Shown: positions 16,428 through 25,713, counted from the first letter of the stretch. The stretch is DNA of 64,000 nucleotides from Jiangella mangrovi (GCF_014204975.1 NZ_JACHMM010000001.1:5368037-5432036); one strand, 5' to 3'. Notes: generated from the sequence alone by a model not told the origin. Numbers and translations: made by a program.

Positions 16428-17063
16428 TCAGTCCGAGCGGCCGGTGATCGCCAGCCGGGCGCCCAGCCCGATCATCGCGACGCCGCCGACGGCGCTGAAG
16501 GTGCCGAGCCGGCCGGGCGAGCGGGCGAACCAGTCGCGGGCGGTGCCGGCGCCGAGCGCCCAGCAGCTGTCCATGAGGAACGCCATGACGGTGAACACGG
16601 CCCCGAGCAGCAGCATCTGCAGGCTCGGGTGCGCGCCCGCGGGATCGACGAACTGCGGGAGGACGGCCGCGAAGAAGATGATGACCTTCGGGTTGGTGAG
16701 CCCGACGACGAAGGCCTCGCGCGCGGCGCGGCGCGGGCTGCCGGCCGGCGCCGACGCCGTCGTGCCCGAGAACGAGCGACGATGCCGGATCGCCTGGATA
16801 CCGAGCCACACCAGGTAGGCGGCGCCGGCGAACTTGATGATCGTGAAGACGACGATGGACCGCTCGACCAGCGCGCCGAGCCCGAACGCCACGGCCATCG
16901 CCTGGGTGAGGGCGCCGACGGAGTTGCCGGCGGCCGACGCGACGCCGCCGCGCCGGCCCAGGACCAGCGCCCGCCCGACCGTGAAGAGGACGCTCGGGCC
17001 GGGGATCGCGATGAGGACGAACGAGCTGATGACGAACGCCAGCAGATGAGTCGTCGAGATCAT
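16428..17063 (-). CDS. LysE/RhtB-family exporter
   Basis: A 211-residue inner-membrane exporter with about six hydrophobic helices. The opening LLAFVISSFVLIAIPGPSVLF with the IPGPSV motif and the following VGRALVLGRRGGVASAAGNSVG are diagnostic for LysE/RhtB translocators, which export amino acids or analogues by proton exchange. The ATG at 17063 follows a GGGGAGGG ribosome-binding site. It lies 31 bp downstream of ilvC on the same strand, and an AraC regulator follows, so it may relieve branched-chain amino acid or analogue overload; that link is inference from position only. Confidence 0.9.
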   Translation of the reverse strand: MISTTHLLAFVISSFVLIAIPGPSVLFTVGRALVLGRRGGVASAAGNSVGALTQAMAVAFGLGALVERSIVVFTIIKFAGAAYLVWLGIQAIRHRRSFSGTTASAPAGSPRRAAREAFVVGLTNPKVIIFFAAVLPQFVDPAGAHPSLQMLLLGAVFTVMAFLMDSCWALGAGTARDWFARSPGRLGTFSAVGGVAMIGLGARLAITGRSD

Positions 17064-17094
17064 CGCGATCCCCTCCCCCGAATCGTCGACGGCG

Positions 17095-18165
<1,071 letters not shown>

Positions 18166-18690
18166 TTATGCGACGCGGTCGACGGGCCGCAGCGCGCGGT
18201 CGGTGATGGACCGCGATCCGCGGCCCACCGCCACCACACCGGACTGCACGAGCTCGCGGATGCCGTACGGTTCCAGCACCTTGAGCAGCGCGCTCAGCTT
18301 GTCCGACGAGCCGGTCGCCTCGATGGTCACCGCGTCGGTCGCCACGTCGACGACCTTGGCGCGGAACAGCTCGACCGTCTGCAGCACGTGCGGCCGGGTC
18401 TCGTTGTCCGTGCGCACCTTGACCAGCACCAGCTCGCGCTGGACCGACTGGCTCGTGTCGAGCTCGACGATCTTCAGGACGTTGACCAGCTTGTTCAGCT
18501 GCTTCGTGACCTGCTCGAGCGGCGAGTCCTCGACGTCGACGACGACCGTCATGCGGGAGACCGACGGGTGCTCCGTCGGCCCGACCGCGAGGGAGTCGAT
18601 GTTGAAGCCGCGGCGCGAGAACAGCGCGGCGATGCGCGCGAGCACACCGGGCTTGTTCTCGACCAGCACCGACAGCGTGTGCTTGCTCAT
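18166..18690 (-). CDS. ilvN: Acetolactate synthase small (regulatory) subunit
   Basis: A 174-residue regulatory subunit that activates IlvB and mediates valine feedback. The N-terminal ACT domain (residues about 4-75) has the classic opening HTLSVLVENKPGVLARIAALFSRRGFNI. The C-terminal ALS_ss domain begins about residue 85 with RELVLVKVR. Length is standard for the actinobacterial IlvN/IlvH type. Its ATG shares one base with the ilvB stop (TGATG at 18688-18692), so translation is tightly coupled to the catalytic subunit. Confidence 0.97.
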   Translation of the reverse strand: MSKHTLSVLVENKPGVLARIAALFSRRGFNIDSLAVGPTEHPSVSRMTVVVDVEDSPLEQVTKQLNKLVNVLKIVELDTSQSVQRELVLVKVRTDNETRPHVLQTVELFRAKVVDVATDAVTIEATGSSDKLSALLKVLEPYGIRELVQSGVVAVGRGSRSITDRALRPVDRVA

Positions 18691-20462
18691 CAGTCGTCAC
18701 TCCTGTCCCACTCCGGAGCCATGCCCCGGGCGATCTGGATCTCGTCGTTGCTGGTGCCGGCGGCGACCATCGGCCAGACCATGGCGTCGCGGTGCACGCC
18801 GAAGTCGACGACGACCGGGCGGTCGTCGACGGCCATGGCCTTCTCGATGGTGGCGTCGACGTCCTCGGCGGTGTCGCAGCGCAGCCCGACGCAGCCGTAG
18901 GCCTCGGCCAGCTTGGCGAAGTCGGGGATGCGGCGGCTGCCGAGGTCGGTGTTGGAGTAGCGGCCGTCGTAGAACAGCGTCTGCCACTGCCGGACCATGC
19001 CGAGGCTCTCGTTGTTGATGACGGCGACCTTGATCGGGATGCCCTCGATGGCGCAGGTGGCCAGCTCTTGGTTGGTCATCTGGAAGCAGCCGTCGCCGTC
19101 GATGGCCCACACCGTCGTGTCGGGCATGCCCGCCTTGGCGCCCATGGCGGCCGGGACGGCGTAGCCCATGGTGCCGGCGCCACCGGAGTTCAGCCAGGTG
19201 TTCGGGTTCTCGTAGGAGATGTACTGCGAGGCCCACATCTGGTGCTGCCCGACGCCGGCGACGTAGATGGCGTCGCTGCCGACCAGCTTGCCCAGCCGCT
19301 CGATGACGTACTGCGGCATGAGCTCGCCGTTCTCGGCCGGCGTGTAGCCCAGCGGGAAGTTCTCGCGCCACTGGTCCAGCTGGCGCCACCAGCCGGTGAG
19401 GTCGGCCCGGTGGTCCGCCGCGAACTCGGCCTCGATGGCCGGGATCAGCTCGCCGATGACCTCCTTGCAGTCGCCCACGATCGGGACGTCGGCGACGCGG
19501 TTCTTCGAGATCTCGGCGGGGTCGATGTCGGCGTGGATGACCGCGGCGTTCGGCGCGAACGACGACAGCTTGCCGGTGACGCGGTCGTCGAACCGGGCGC
19601 CCAGCGCGATCAGCAGGTCGGCCTTCTGCAGCGCCGTCACCGCCGCGACACCGCCGTGCATGCCAGGCATGCCCAGGTGCTGCGGGTGACTGTCGGGGAA
19701 GGCGCCGCGCGCCGTCAGCGTGGTGACGACGGGGAAGCCCGTGAGCTGCGCCAGCCGCGCCAGCTCCTGCCACGCCCGCGCCCGCAGCACGCCGCCGCCG
19801 ACGTAGAGGACGGGGCGCTTCGCCGCCGCCATGAGCCGGGCCGCCTCTCGGACCTGCTTGGCGTGCGGACGGGTGACCGGGCGGTAGCCGGGGAGGTCGA
19901 GCTCGACCGGCCAGCGGAACGTCGTCATCGCCTGCATGGCGTCCTTGGCGACGTCGACGAGGACCGGCCCGGGCCGCCCCGTCGTCGCGATGTGGAACGC
20001 CTCGGCGATGGTTCGCGGGATCTCGGCGGGGTCGGTCACCAGGTAGTTGTGCTTCGTGATCGGCATCGTGATGCCGCGGATGTCGGCCTCTTGGAACGCG
20101 TCGGTGCCGATGGCCGCCGACGCGACCTGCCCGGTGACGGCGACGATCGGGACGGAGTCCATGTGGGCGTCGGCGATGGGCGTGACGAGGTTGGTGGCGC
20201 CCGGCCCCGAGGTGGCCATGCAGACGCCCGGCTTCCCCGTCGCCAGCGCGTAGCCCTCGGCCGCGTGGCCGGCGCCCTGCTCGTGGCGGACCAGGATGTG
20301 CCGGATCTGCTGGGAGTCGAACATCGGGTCATACGCAGGGAGAATGGCGCCGCCGGGAATGCCGAATACGGTGTCGACGCCAACCGCCTCGAGCGAGCGG
20401 ATGAGGCTCGCGGCGCCCGTCATCGTCGTCCCGTTGTCCCTGGCTGGCTGTCCCTGCGGCAT
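18690..20462 (-). CDS. ilvB: Acetolactate synthase large (catalytic) subunit
   Basis: A 590-residue ThDP-, FAD- and Mg-dependent enzyme that makes 2-acetolactate or 2-aceto-2-hydroxybutyrate from pyruvate and 2-oxobutyrate. The N-terminal Pyr domain holds the catalytic Glu in [18 protein letters not shown], the middle is the FAD domain, and the C-terminal ThDP motif is [14 protein letters not shown] through [14 protein letters not shown] at 20462 is chosen; the frame stays open upstream through the attenuator, but those codons encode the leader hairpins rather than protein. Regulation is by the leader peptide and terminator at 20518-20611. Confidence 0.97.
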   Translation of the reverse strand: MPQGQPARDNGTTMTGAASLIRSLEAVGVDTVFGIPGGAILPAYDPMFDSQQIRHILVRHEQGAGHAAEGYALATGKPGVCMATSGPGATNLVTPIADAHMDSVPIVAVTGQVASAAIGTDAFQEADIRGITMPITKHNYLVTDPAEIPRTIAEAFHIATTGRPGPVLVDVAKDAMQAMTTFRWPVELDLPGYRPVTRPHAKQVREAARLMAAAKRPVLYVGGGVLRARAWQELARLAQLTGFPVVTTLTARGAFPDSHPQHLGMPGMHGGVAAVTALQKADLLIALGARFDDRVTGKLSSFAPNAAVIHADIDPAEISKNRVADVPIVGDCKEVIGELIPAIEAEFAADHRADLTGWWRQLDQWRENFPLGYTPAENGELMPQYVIERLGKLVGSDAIYVAGVGQHQMWASQYISYENPNTWLNSGGAGTMGYAVPAAMGAKAGMPDTTVWAIDGDGCFQMTNQELATCAIEGIPIKVAVINNESLGMVRQWQTLFYDGRYSNTDLGSRRIPDFAKLAEAYGCVGLRCDTAEDVDATIEKAMAVDDRPVVVDFGVHRDAMVWPMVAAGTSNDEIQIARGMAPEWDRSDD

Positions 20463-20517
20463 GGCCGGACCCTTCTGCTGTGTGGTCGTGTGTGCGTCTG
20501 GAGCTGTCCCGTGCAAC

Positions 20518-20584
20518 AAAAAACCCCCCGGCCCTGGTGGGCTGACGAGGGGTAGCGCGTCGGCGAGGTACCGCCTACGCGCTA
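20518..20584 (-). terminator. ilvB attenuator: antiterminator-type hairpin and U-tract terminator
   Basis: Read on the minus strand, TAGCGCGT (20584-20577) pairs perfectly with ACGCGCTA (20560-20553), with an inner GGCG/CGCC stem. This hairpin includes the leader's stop codon. Then a GC stem, CCCC...GCCC-ACCA-GGGC...GGGG, runs straight into TTTTTTG (20552-20518), a true intrinsic terminator with a U-tract, unusual in such GC-rich DNA. It lies 56 bp upstream of the ilvB ATG. Confidence 0.8.
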
Positions 20585-20611
20585 ATGAAGTACGAGAATG
20601 CCGAAACGCAC
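20582..20611 (-). CDS. ilvB leader peptide (branched-chain amino acid attenuator)
   Basis: A 9-codon GTG-initiated ORF encodes MRFGILVLH and stops inside the first attenuator hairpin. The run Ile-Leu-Val-Leu samples all three branched-chain amino acids and closely resembles the known Streptomyces ilvB leader with its ILVL core. Starvation for any of them would stall the ribosome there and favour readthrough into ilvBNC. A GAGGG element about 12 bp upstream may serve as ribosome-binding site. Confidence 0.85.
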   Translation of the reverse strand: MRFGILVLH

Positions 20612-20712
20612 GAATGCACCGTCCCTCACCCGGAGGGCGCCCGTCAAGGCGGATGACCAGATGTCTCACCATCCGGAATCGGCGTTCAGATGCTGGGCGC
20701 CGCCCGTGGGCG

Positions 20713-21294
20713 TCACCGTACCCGCGTGCGGCGCGACCAGCGCCGGCCGCGCACCAGGAGCACCCGGCAGCGGGCCGGCGCCTGCGGCCCGAGGCTGGTG
20801 CTGAGGACCGCCGCGGCGCGGTCGGCGGCGTCGGCGACCTCGTCCAGGTCGGCCCCGGGATCGAGGGCGGCCCGCAGCTCGGCGACCACCTCGCGCTGGT
20901 CGCGCCAGACCCGGCCGCCGCGCGCCGTCACGCCCGGCGTCTCGTCCAGCGCCGCCGACGCCGCGTCGAGCAGCGCACCGGAGTCGGCCTCGAGTGCTCC
21001 ACCGCGGCCGGTGCCGGGCAGCTTCAGCCGGCCAAGGCTCCGGCGCCGCGCGTGTGCCCGCAGCCACAGCAGCCCGATCACCACGAGGAGCAGCCCCAGC
21101 AGCCCGACCGCCCACGACCACCAGCTCTCGTCGGTCCGGTCGAGCAGGGCCGAGACGTCGAGCTGGTCGACGGCGTCGACGGCGTCAGGGATACAGTCCC
21201 GCTCCCAGGCGGCCGCGCCCGCCCCGAGGACCAGCAGCGCCAGCCCGACGACGAGGACGGCGATCCGCTCGGCCCCCGCCGCCGCGCGGTTCAC
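20713..21294 (-). CDS. amaP: AmaP-like membrane anchor of the Asp23 operon
   Basis: A 193-residue protein with two transmembrane helices close to the N-terminus ([22 protein letters not shown], then [21 protein letters not shown]) and a cytoplasmic C-terminal domain with Asp23-like pattern ([19 protein letters not shown]). This is the AmaP design: it tethers Asp23/Gls24 proteins to the inner face of the membrane. The GTG start overlaps the previous stop as GTGA (21291-21294), so it is the last gene of a coupled five-gene operon. The sequence is divergent from Firmicutes AmaP, so the name rests on topology and context. Confidence 0.72.
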   Translation of the reverse strand: MNRAAAGAERIAVLVVGLALLVLGAGAAAWERDCIPDAVDAVDQLDVSALLDRTDESWWSWAVGLLGLLLVVIGLLWLRAHARRRSLGRLKLPGTGRGGALEADSGALLDAASAALDETPGVTARGGRVWRDQREVVAELRAALDPGADLDEVADAADRAAAVLSTSLGPQAPARCRVLLVRGRRWSRRTRVR

Positions 21295-22211
21295 CGCTCC
21301 TCCTTGCGTCGCGCGCCGACGCGCACCTTCGGCGCCCTGGCCAGCCGGGTCAGCCGGTCGGCCACGCCCTGCCGCACCTCGGCGGCGGTCCCCGGCTCGC
21401 CGTCGGTGACCACGCGGACGACGACGGCGCGGGGCCTGGCCTTCGCGCTGGCGCCGAGCACCCCGCCGTGGCCGGCCGCGCTGTCCACCGTCAGCTCCTC
21501 GACGGCGCCGCGCGTGGCGAACACGCCGGTGCGGGCCGCGACCGGGAGCGACCGGCGCGGCCGCGGCCAGAGCGCGGCCAGGACCAGCAGCAGGCCCACG
21601 GCGGCGACGGCGATGCCCGCGGGGAGCATCCAGTCCTGCGGCTCCAGCCCGTCCAGCCACTCCAGCAGCGGCTCGACCAGCTTCCGCCCGTCGACCACGC
21701 CGCCCTGCACCAGCGCGTCGTAGATGCCCGCGATCCCGAGCGCGACGAGGAGCAGCGCGACCAGCAAGCCGGCCTTGCGGGCGATCCCCGGCGCGGCCGG
21801 CCGGCCCGCCGCGGGCAGCGGCTCGGCCTCCGGCGATGCGCGGAAGGGGGCGACGGCCGCGACACGGACATCCACGCGGTCGACGGCGAACCCGGTGAGG
21901 TCGGCGACCTCGCGGGCGACGGCGTCCCGGACGGCGGCCGCGAGGTCGGGCAGGCTGGCGCCGCCCGGCGCGCCGACCTCGACCTCGAGCCGCACGTGCC
22001 GGCCGATCACCCGCGCGTTCGCGTGCGGCAGCGACCGGCCGCCGAGGCGCTCCCAGACGGTCGACTGCTCGGTGCGCCCGGCGACGCCGGCGGCCGCCCG
22101 CTCGGCGATCTTCCGGACCACGCGCTCGTGGATCTCCAGCCGGCCGCGGGTGTCGACGTCCTGCTGCGCCGTCGCGTCGGCCGCTTCGGCCGCGCCGGCT
22201 CCGGCGCTCAC
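21291..22211 (-). CDS. Asp23/Gls24 domain protein with DUF6286 membrane region
   Basis: A 306-residue two-part protein. Residues about 20-115 form an Asp23/Gls24 domain (LEIHERVVRKIAERAAAGVAG, then VEVGAPGGASLPDLAAAVRDAV). Residues about 140-215 include two transmembrane helices (KAGLLVALLLVALGIAGIY and MLPAGIAVAAVGLLLVLAAL), and a C-terminal alpha-beta domain follows, as in the DUF6286 group of actinobacteria. It probably acts in cell-envelope stress resistance as a membrane-attached Asp23 scaffold. GTG at 22211 starts 1 bp after the previous gene's stop, and its stop overlaps the next start. Confidence 0.82.
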   Translation of the reverse strand: MSAGAGAAEAADATAQQDVDTRGRLEIHERVVRKIAERAAAGVAGRTEQSTVWERLGGRSLPHANARVIGRHVRLEVEVGAPGGASLPDLAAAVRDAVAREVADLTGFAVDRVDVRVAAVAPFRASPEAEPLPAAGRPAAPGIARKAGLLVALLLVALGIAGIYDALVQGGVVDGRKLVEPLLEWLDGLEPQDWMLPAGIAVAAVGLLLVLAALWPRPRRSLPVAARTGVFATRGAVEELTVDSAAGHGGVLGASAKARPRAVVVRVVTDGEPGTAAEVRQGVADRLTRLARAPKVRVGARRKEER

Positions 22212-22212
22212 G

Positions 22213-22392
22213 TCACTCCCGGTCCCGGCCGCGCAGGACGGCGGTCACGTCGATCTCGCCGGACACCTGCCCGGCGACGGCGGCGCCCACCAGCCCGAGC
22301 AGCGCCGTCACGACGAACCCCCAGAACCCGCCCGCCGCCGCGGCCACGCCGAGCAGCAGGCCGGTGAACAGGCCGATCGTCAGCGTGTTCAC
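22213..22392 (-). CDS. Small membrane protein (DUF2273-like)
   Basis: A 59-residue protein that is almost entirely two hydrophobic helices (GLFTGLLLGVAAAAGGFWGFV and ALLGLVGAAVAGQ) with a short charged tail, VLRGRDRE. DUF2273 proteins of this size and topology accompany Asp23 genes in many Gram-positive bacteria. Its GTG overlaps the stop of the upstream Asp23-type gene as GTGA, and a GGAGG ribosome-binding site lies inside that gene. Easily missed because of its size, but the coupled position makes it a real gene. Confidence 0.82.
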   Translation of the reverse strand: MNTLTIGLFTGLLLGVAAAAGGFWGFVVTALLGLVGAAVAGQVSGEIDVTAVLRGRDRE

Positions 22393-22724
22393 GATTCGCC
22401 TCCGTTCTCCGGGGCGGCGACGTCGTCGACCACGACGTGTACCCCGCCGGGCACCAGCCGCGCCACCGCGCGGCGGACCGCGTACGCCGTCGCCGGCACC
22501 GGATGACCCCACTGCAGGACGACGTGCACCTCGGCGTTGCCGCCGTCGTCGATCCGGACCCCCGCCACCCGCCGGCCGGCCAGGTGGGTCGCGACCTCGC
22601 CGAACAGCCCGCCGTAGAGCCCGGCCACACCCGGGACCGCCAGCACCGCGGCCGCGACGATCTCGGCGCGGTCCGGCTGCCGCTCCGGGTCCGCGGTGGT
22701 CCCCGGCAGCTCCATCGAGATCAC
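22389..22724 (-). CDS. Asp23/Gls24-like small protein
   Basis: A 111-residue protein with an Asp23/Gls24-like fold only: AEIVAAAVLAVPGVAGLYGGLF resembles the first helices, VRIDDGGNAEVHVVLQWG the central strands, and VRRAVARLVPGGVHVVVDDV the final helix-strand. It lacks membrane segments. The GTG at 22724 gives a GTGA overlap with the upstream stop; an ATG at 22715 is also possible. It sits between the full Asp23 protein and the DUF2273-like gene in one coupled operon. Function is inferred from fold and context. Confidence 0.75.
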   Translation of the reverse strand: MISMELPGTTADPERQPDRAEIVAAAVLAVPGVAGLYGGLFGEVATHLAGRRVAGVRIDDGGNAEVHVVLQWGHPVPATAYAVRRAVARLVPGGVHVVVDDVAAPENGGES

Positions 22725-23260
22725 TCGACCCGGCTCTCGCGTTGCTCGCCCTCGTCCTCGCCCTCGACGTACACGTCGTTGACCAGGACGTTCACCTCGG
22801 TGACCTCGAGCCCGGTCATCCGCTCCACCGCGGCGACCACGTTGCGGCGGATCCCCGTCGAGAGGTCGACGACGGAGACGCCGTAGTCGGCCACGATGTC
22901 GATGTCGATGGCCGCCTGCCGCTCCCCGACCTCGACCGAGACGCCCTGCTGGAGGTTGGTGCGCGAGCCCGGGATCCGCTCGCGGATCGCCCCGACCATG
23001 CGGGCGGCGCCGCCCCCGAGGTCGTGCACGCCGGACACCTCGCGCGCGGCGATGCCGGCAATCTTCGACACGACGCCGTCGGCGATGGTGGTGCGGCCCA
23101 TCTCCGTGACGAGCGGCCCCTGCGCGGGTTCGCGCCTCGACTCCCGCGCAGGCGCCGTCGTCCCCCCACTGCCGGAAGCGCTCCCCGTCGTCGCTCCGCC
23201 TCCGGTCGTACTCCCCGTCGTGCTCCCCGTCGCCGACACGTTCGGTCCGTCGGTGGTCAT
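22721..23260 (-). CDS. Asp23/Gls24-family envelope stress protein
   Basis: A 179-residue alkaline-shock-type protein and first gene of the operon. The first 50 residues are a low-complexity Ser/Thr/Gly-rich linker. The Asp23 domain follows with the well conserved GRTTIADGVVSKIAGIAAREVSGV, VGERQAAIDIDIVADYG and NVVAAVERMTGLEVTEVNV. Such proteins are abundant, self-associate and coat the membrane through AmaP. The ATG at 23260 has a strong GGGGGAGG ribosome-binding site. It is divergently transcribed from the sigma factor gene, with about 110 bp of shared promoter DNA. Confidence 0.92.
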   Translation of the reverse strand: MTTDGPNVSATGSTTGSTTGGGATTGSASGSGGTTAPARESRREPAQGPLVTEMGRTTIADGVVSKIAGIAAREVSGVHDLGGGAARMVGAIRERIPGSRTNLQQGVSVEVGERQAAIDIDIVADYGVSVVDLSTGIRRNVVAAVERMTGLEVTEVNVLVNDVYVEGEDEGEQRESRVE

Positions 23261-23340
23261 CGCCGGCCTCCCCCTGATCACTGGCCGCTCGTGCGGCTGA
23301 CAGTGCTAGGACACGTCCACCTGGCCGGATGTCACGCATG

Positions 23341-23368
23341 ATTCCGGACATTCCGGTCACGAATCCGG
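23341..23368. promoter_or_regulatory. Direct repeats ATTCCGG in the Asp23/sigma promoter region
   Basis: ATTCCGG occurs at 23341-23347 and 23350-23356, with AATCCGG at 23362-23368, just before the sigma gene's GTG. On the minus strand these read CCGGAAT, similar to the GGAAT -35 element of many ECF promoters. They could mark autoregulation or divergent control of the Asp23 operon; no matching -10 element was identified with confidence. Confidence 0.35.
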
Positions 23369-23369
23369 T

Positions 23370-23933
23370 GTGAGCGATGGGCCCGGGACACCGGAGCAGC
23401 TGGACGACCTCGTCCTCGCCCGGCGCGCGGGGCTGGGCGACCGGGTGGCGTTCGGCGTCATCGCGCGGCGGCACGGCCCGGTCATGTACCGGCTCGCCCG
23501 CCGCGTCCTGCTCGACGACGGCGACGCGGAGGAGGCCGTGCAGGACGCGCTGCTCGCGGCCTGGCGGCACCTGGCCGAGTTCCGCGGGGCGGCGGCGCTG
23601 CGCAGCTGGCTGCTGCGGCTCACGATCAACAAGGCCCACAACGTCCGGCGCAAACGGCGTCCGCTGCCGCTGGAGGCCGGCGACCACGACACGATGGTCG
23701 ACGGCGTCGGAGACCCGGTCCGTGGAATCATCGAGAACGAACTGGTGGCCGCGCTCGACGCGGCGCTGGCGTCGCTCCCCGAGCCGCAGCGGGTGGCCTG
23801 GCTGCTGCGCGAGGTCGACGAGCTCAGCTACGAGGAGATCGCCGAGATCATGCACACCTCCCGCGACGTCGTGCGCGGCCTGCTGCACCGCGCCCGGCGG
23901 CGGCTCGCGGAGAGGCTGGCGGCATGGCGCTGA
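23370..23933 (+). CDS. ECF-type RNA polymerase sigma factor
   Basis: A 187-residue sigma-70 family factor with only regions 2 and 4. Region 2 is residues about 15-75 (DRVAFGVIARRHGPVMYRLARR, DAEEAVQDALLAAWRHLAEFR). Region 4 is about 125-180 (LPEPQRVAWLLREVDELSYEEIAEIM and the recognition helix RDVVRGLLHRARRRLAERL). It begins with GTG at 23370 and overlaps the next gene by 10 bp. No typical anti-sigma gene is adjacent; the following protein is Asp23-like and may take that role or be a target. The Asp23 operon across the divergent promoter is its most likely regulon. Confidence 0.92.
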   Translation: MSDGPGTPEQLDDLVLARRAGLGDRVAFGVIARRHGPVMYRLARRVLLDDGDAEEAVQDALLAAWRHLAEFRGAAALRSWLLRLTINKAHNVRRKRRPLPLEAGDHDTMVDGVGDPVRGIIENELVAALDAALASLPEPQRVAWLLREVDELSYEEIAEIMHTSRDVVRGLLHRARRRLAERLAAWR

Positions 23934-24361
23934 TCCCCGATCCCGACGGCACCGCCGTGGTCGACCGTGCCGCGTCGGCCCTGCGCGCCTACACCGACCA
24001 CGGCTGGACGGCGGCGTCGCAGCGGATCCTGCAGTCGGTGCTCGCCGCGGCCCGCCGGTCCCGCCCGGTCCGCGCCCGCGACGACGCCGGCGTCTTCCAC
24101 GTCAGCGACCAGGTCGTCACCAGCTACCTCCAGTCCGCCGCCGACGCCGTGGACGGCGTGCAGGTCACCCACATCAGGCTCGACCTCGACGGCGACGAGC
24201 TCGTCGCGCTGCGGCTCACGGTCGCCGTCCGCTACCTCCAACCCGTCCACCCCCTCGCCGACACCGTCCGCCAGGCGGCGGGCTCGACGATCGAGGCCGT
24301 CCTGGGCGAGCCCTTCCCCCTCGCCCGCGTCGCCATCCACATCGGCGACGTCGATGACTGA
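23924..24361 (+). CDS. Asp23-like protein translationally coupled to the sigma factor
   Basis: A 145-residue soluble protein of uncertain family. The C-terminal two thirds (HIRLDLDGDELVALRLTVAVRYLQPVHPLADTVR... then VLGEPFPLARVAIHIGDVDD) look like the strand-helix order of Asp23/Gls24 domains. The N-terminal half is a helical region with FHVSDQVVTSYLQSAADAVDGV. It overlaps the sigma gene by 10 bp, so both are made together. It could modulate the sigma factor or join the Asp23 scaffold. The IS630 element inserted 21 bp after its stop, so the gene itself is intact. Confidence 0.6.
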   Translation: MALIPDPDGTAVVDRAASALRAYTDHGWTAASQRILQSVLAAARRSRPVRARDDAGVFHVSDQVVTSYLQSAADAVDGVQVTHIRLDLDGDELVALRLTVAVRYLQPVHPLADTVRQAAGSTIEAVLGEPFPLARVAIHIGDVDD

Positions 24362-24382
24362 GCGCCTCGACGAGGAGAGCTA

Positions 24383-25509
24383 GTGTCGTGAGTCAATAGT
24401 TCGTATTTAGTGGGTAGGCTTTGCGGGTGCCGAGTCCGGTTGCCCCTGTTGTGACGTTGACTGATGAGGAGCGGTCGCAGCTGTTGACGTGGTCGCGGCG
24501 GCCGACGAGCGCGAATGCGTTGGCGGTGCGGTCGCGGATCGTGCTGGCCGCTGGTGACGGGCTGGGGAACACCGCGATCGCGCAGAAGCTCGGGATCGCG
24601 GTGTCGAGTGCGCGTAAGTGGCGCTCGCGGTTCGTCGCCGACCGACTCGATGGCCTGCTTGATGAACCGCGCCCTGGCCGGCCCCGCACGGTTGGTGACG
24701 AGCAGGTCGAGGCGGTGATCACCCGGACGCTGGAGACGACGCCGAAGGATGCGACGCACTGGTCGACTCGGTCGCTGGCGGCCGAGCTGGGCCTGTCGCA
24801 GTCCGCGGTCTCGCGGATCTGGCGGGCCTTCGGCCTGCAGCCGCACCGGCAGGAGTCGTGGAAGCTGTCCAAGGACCCGCTGTTCGTCGACAAGGTCAAA
24901 GACGTCGTGGGTCTCTACCTCGACCCGCCCGAGCGGGCCGTGGTGCTGTGCGTGGACGAGAAGTCCCAGATCCAGGCCCTGGACCGCACGGCCCCGATCC
25001 TGCCCATGCTCCCGGGCACCCCGCAGCGCGCCACCCATGACTACAAGCGCTACGGCACGTCCAGCCTCTACGCCGCCCTCGACCTCGCCACCGGCCAGGT
25101 CATCGGCTCGCTGCACGCCCGCCACCGAGCGATCGAGTTCAAGAAGTTCCTGGCCAAGATCGACGCCGAGGTGCCCGCGGAACTCGACGTGCACGTCGTG
25201 CTCGACAACGCCTCGACCCACAAGACACCGGCCGTGAAGCGATGGCTGATCGAACACCCCCGCTTCACGCTCCACTTCACCCCGACCAGCTCCTCATGGC
25301 TCAACCTGGTCGAACGCTGGTTCGGCGAGCTGACCACGAAGAAACTCCAACGCGGCACCCACCGGTCAGTCCGCGAACTCAACACCGACATCCGCGCCTG
25401 GATCGACACCTGGAACGACAACCCCAGGCCCTACGTGTGGACCAAGACCGCCGACCAGATCCTCGAATCCATCGCCAGATACTGCACGCGAATTAACGAC
25501 TCAGGACAC
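24383..25509 (+). mobile_element. IS630-family insertion sequence (intact)
   Basis: A 1127-bp element bounded by imperfect terminal inverted repeats (17 of the first 21 positions match: GTGTCGTGAGTC... against GTGTCCTGAGTC...). It is flanked by TA at 24381-24382 and 25510-25511, the target dinucleotide that this family duplicates. It carries one complete transposase gene. It sits between the Asp23-like gene and a 61-residue ORF and breaks no recognised coding region. Confidence 0.93.
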
Positions 25510-25512
25510 TAG
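24427..25512 (+). CDS. IS630-family transposase
   Basis: A 361-residue DDE transposase. The N-terminal region (residues about 15-110) has two helix-turn-helix modules (NTAIAQKLGIAVSSARKWRSRF and LAAELGLSQSAVSRIWRAFG). The catalytic domain has Asp in VVLCVDEKSQIQ, Asp in HVVLDNASTHK and Glu in SSWLNLVERWFGE, the complete DDE triad. No frameshift or stop interrupts it, so the element should still be able to move. The stop codon TAG (25510-25512) is formed by the TA target duplication plus the next genomic base, so termination depends on the insertion site. The TTG at 24421 is an alternative start. Confidence 0.95.
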   Translation: MPSPVAPVVTLTDEERSQLLTWSRRPTSANALAVRSRIVLAAGDGLGNTAIAQKLGIAVSSARKWRSRFVADRLDGLLDEPRPGRPRTVGDEQVEAVITRTLETTPKDATHWSTRSLAAELGLSQSAVSRIWRAFGLQPHRQESWKLSKDPLFVDKVKDVVGLYLDPPERAVVLCVDEKSQIQALDRTAPILPMLPGTPQRATHDYKRYGTSSLYAALDLATGQVIGSLHARHRAIEFKKFLAKIDAEVPAELDVHVVLDNASTHKTPAVKRWLIEHPRFTLHFTPTSSSWLNLVERWFGELTTKKLQRGTHRSVRELNTDIRAWIDTWNDNPRPYVWTKTADQILESIARYCTRINDSGH

Positions 25513-25527
25513 CCTGCCGGTGTGGGC

Positions 25528-25713
25528 ATGACGAGCAACTCGAGCGCCAGCTCGCCCGACCCGCACGCGCGAGAGCCGATCCGACGCAGCAACGACTGGC
25601 GGGACCTGCGGACCCTCGTGCTCGACGGCGCCACTTCGGCGCCAGTCGGCACCGCCGACGCCACATACTTCGACGGGCTCCGCACCCGGGTCGAGCAGGC
25701 GCTCGACGAATGA
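25528..25713 (+). CDS. Small hypothetical protein downstream of the IS element
   Basis: A 61-residue acidic ORF (start MTSNSSASSPDPHAREPIRR). Its middle and end, RSNDWRDLRTLVLDGATSAP and YFDGLRTRVEQALDE, vaguely resemble C-termini of small type II antitoxins such as ParD, but no toxin gene is adjacent. GTG at 25522 is an alternative start. If the IS were removed, the GAGGAG now at 24371-24376 would lie about 15 bp before that GTG, so the insertion may have separated the gene from its ribosome-binding site and promoter. Coding status is uncertain. Confidence 0.4.
   Translation: MTSNSSASSPDPHAREPIRRSNDWRDLRTLVLDGATSAPVGTADATYFDGLRTRVEQALDE

Noticed and set aside
20463..20672. Extension of ilvB to an upstream ATG
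   Set aside because: The extra 70 codons run through the leader peptide and terminator hairpin, and IlvB homologues start near MPQGQ.
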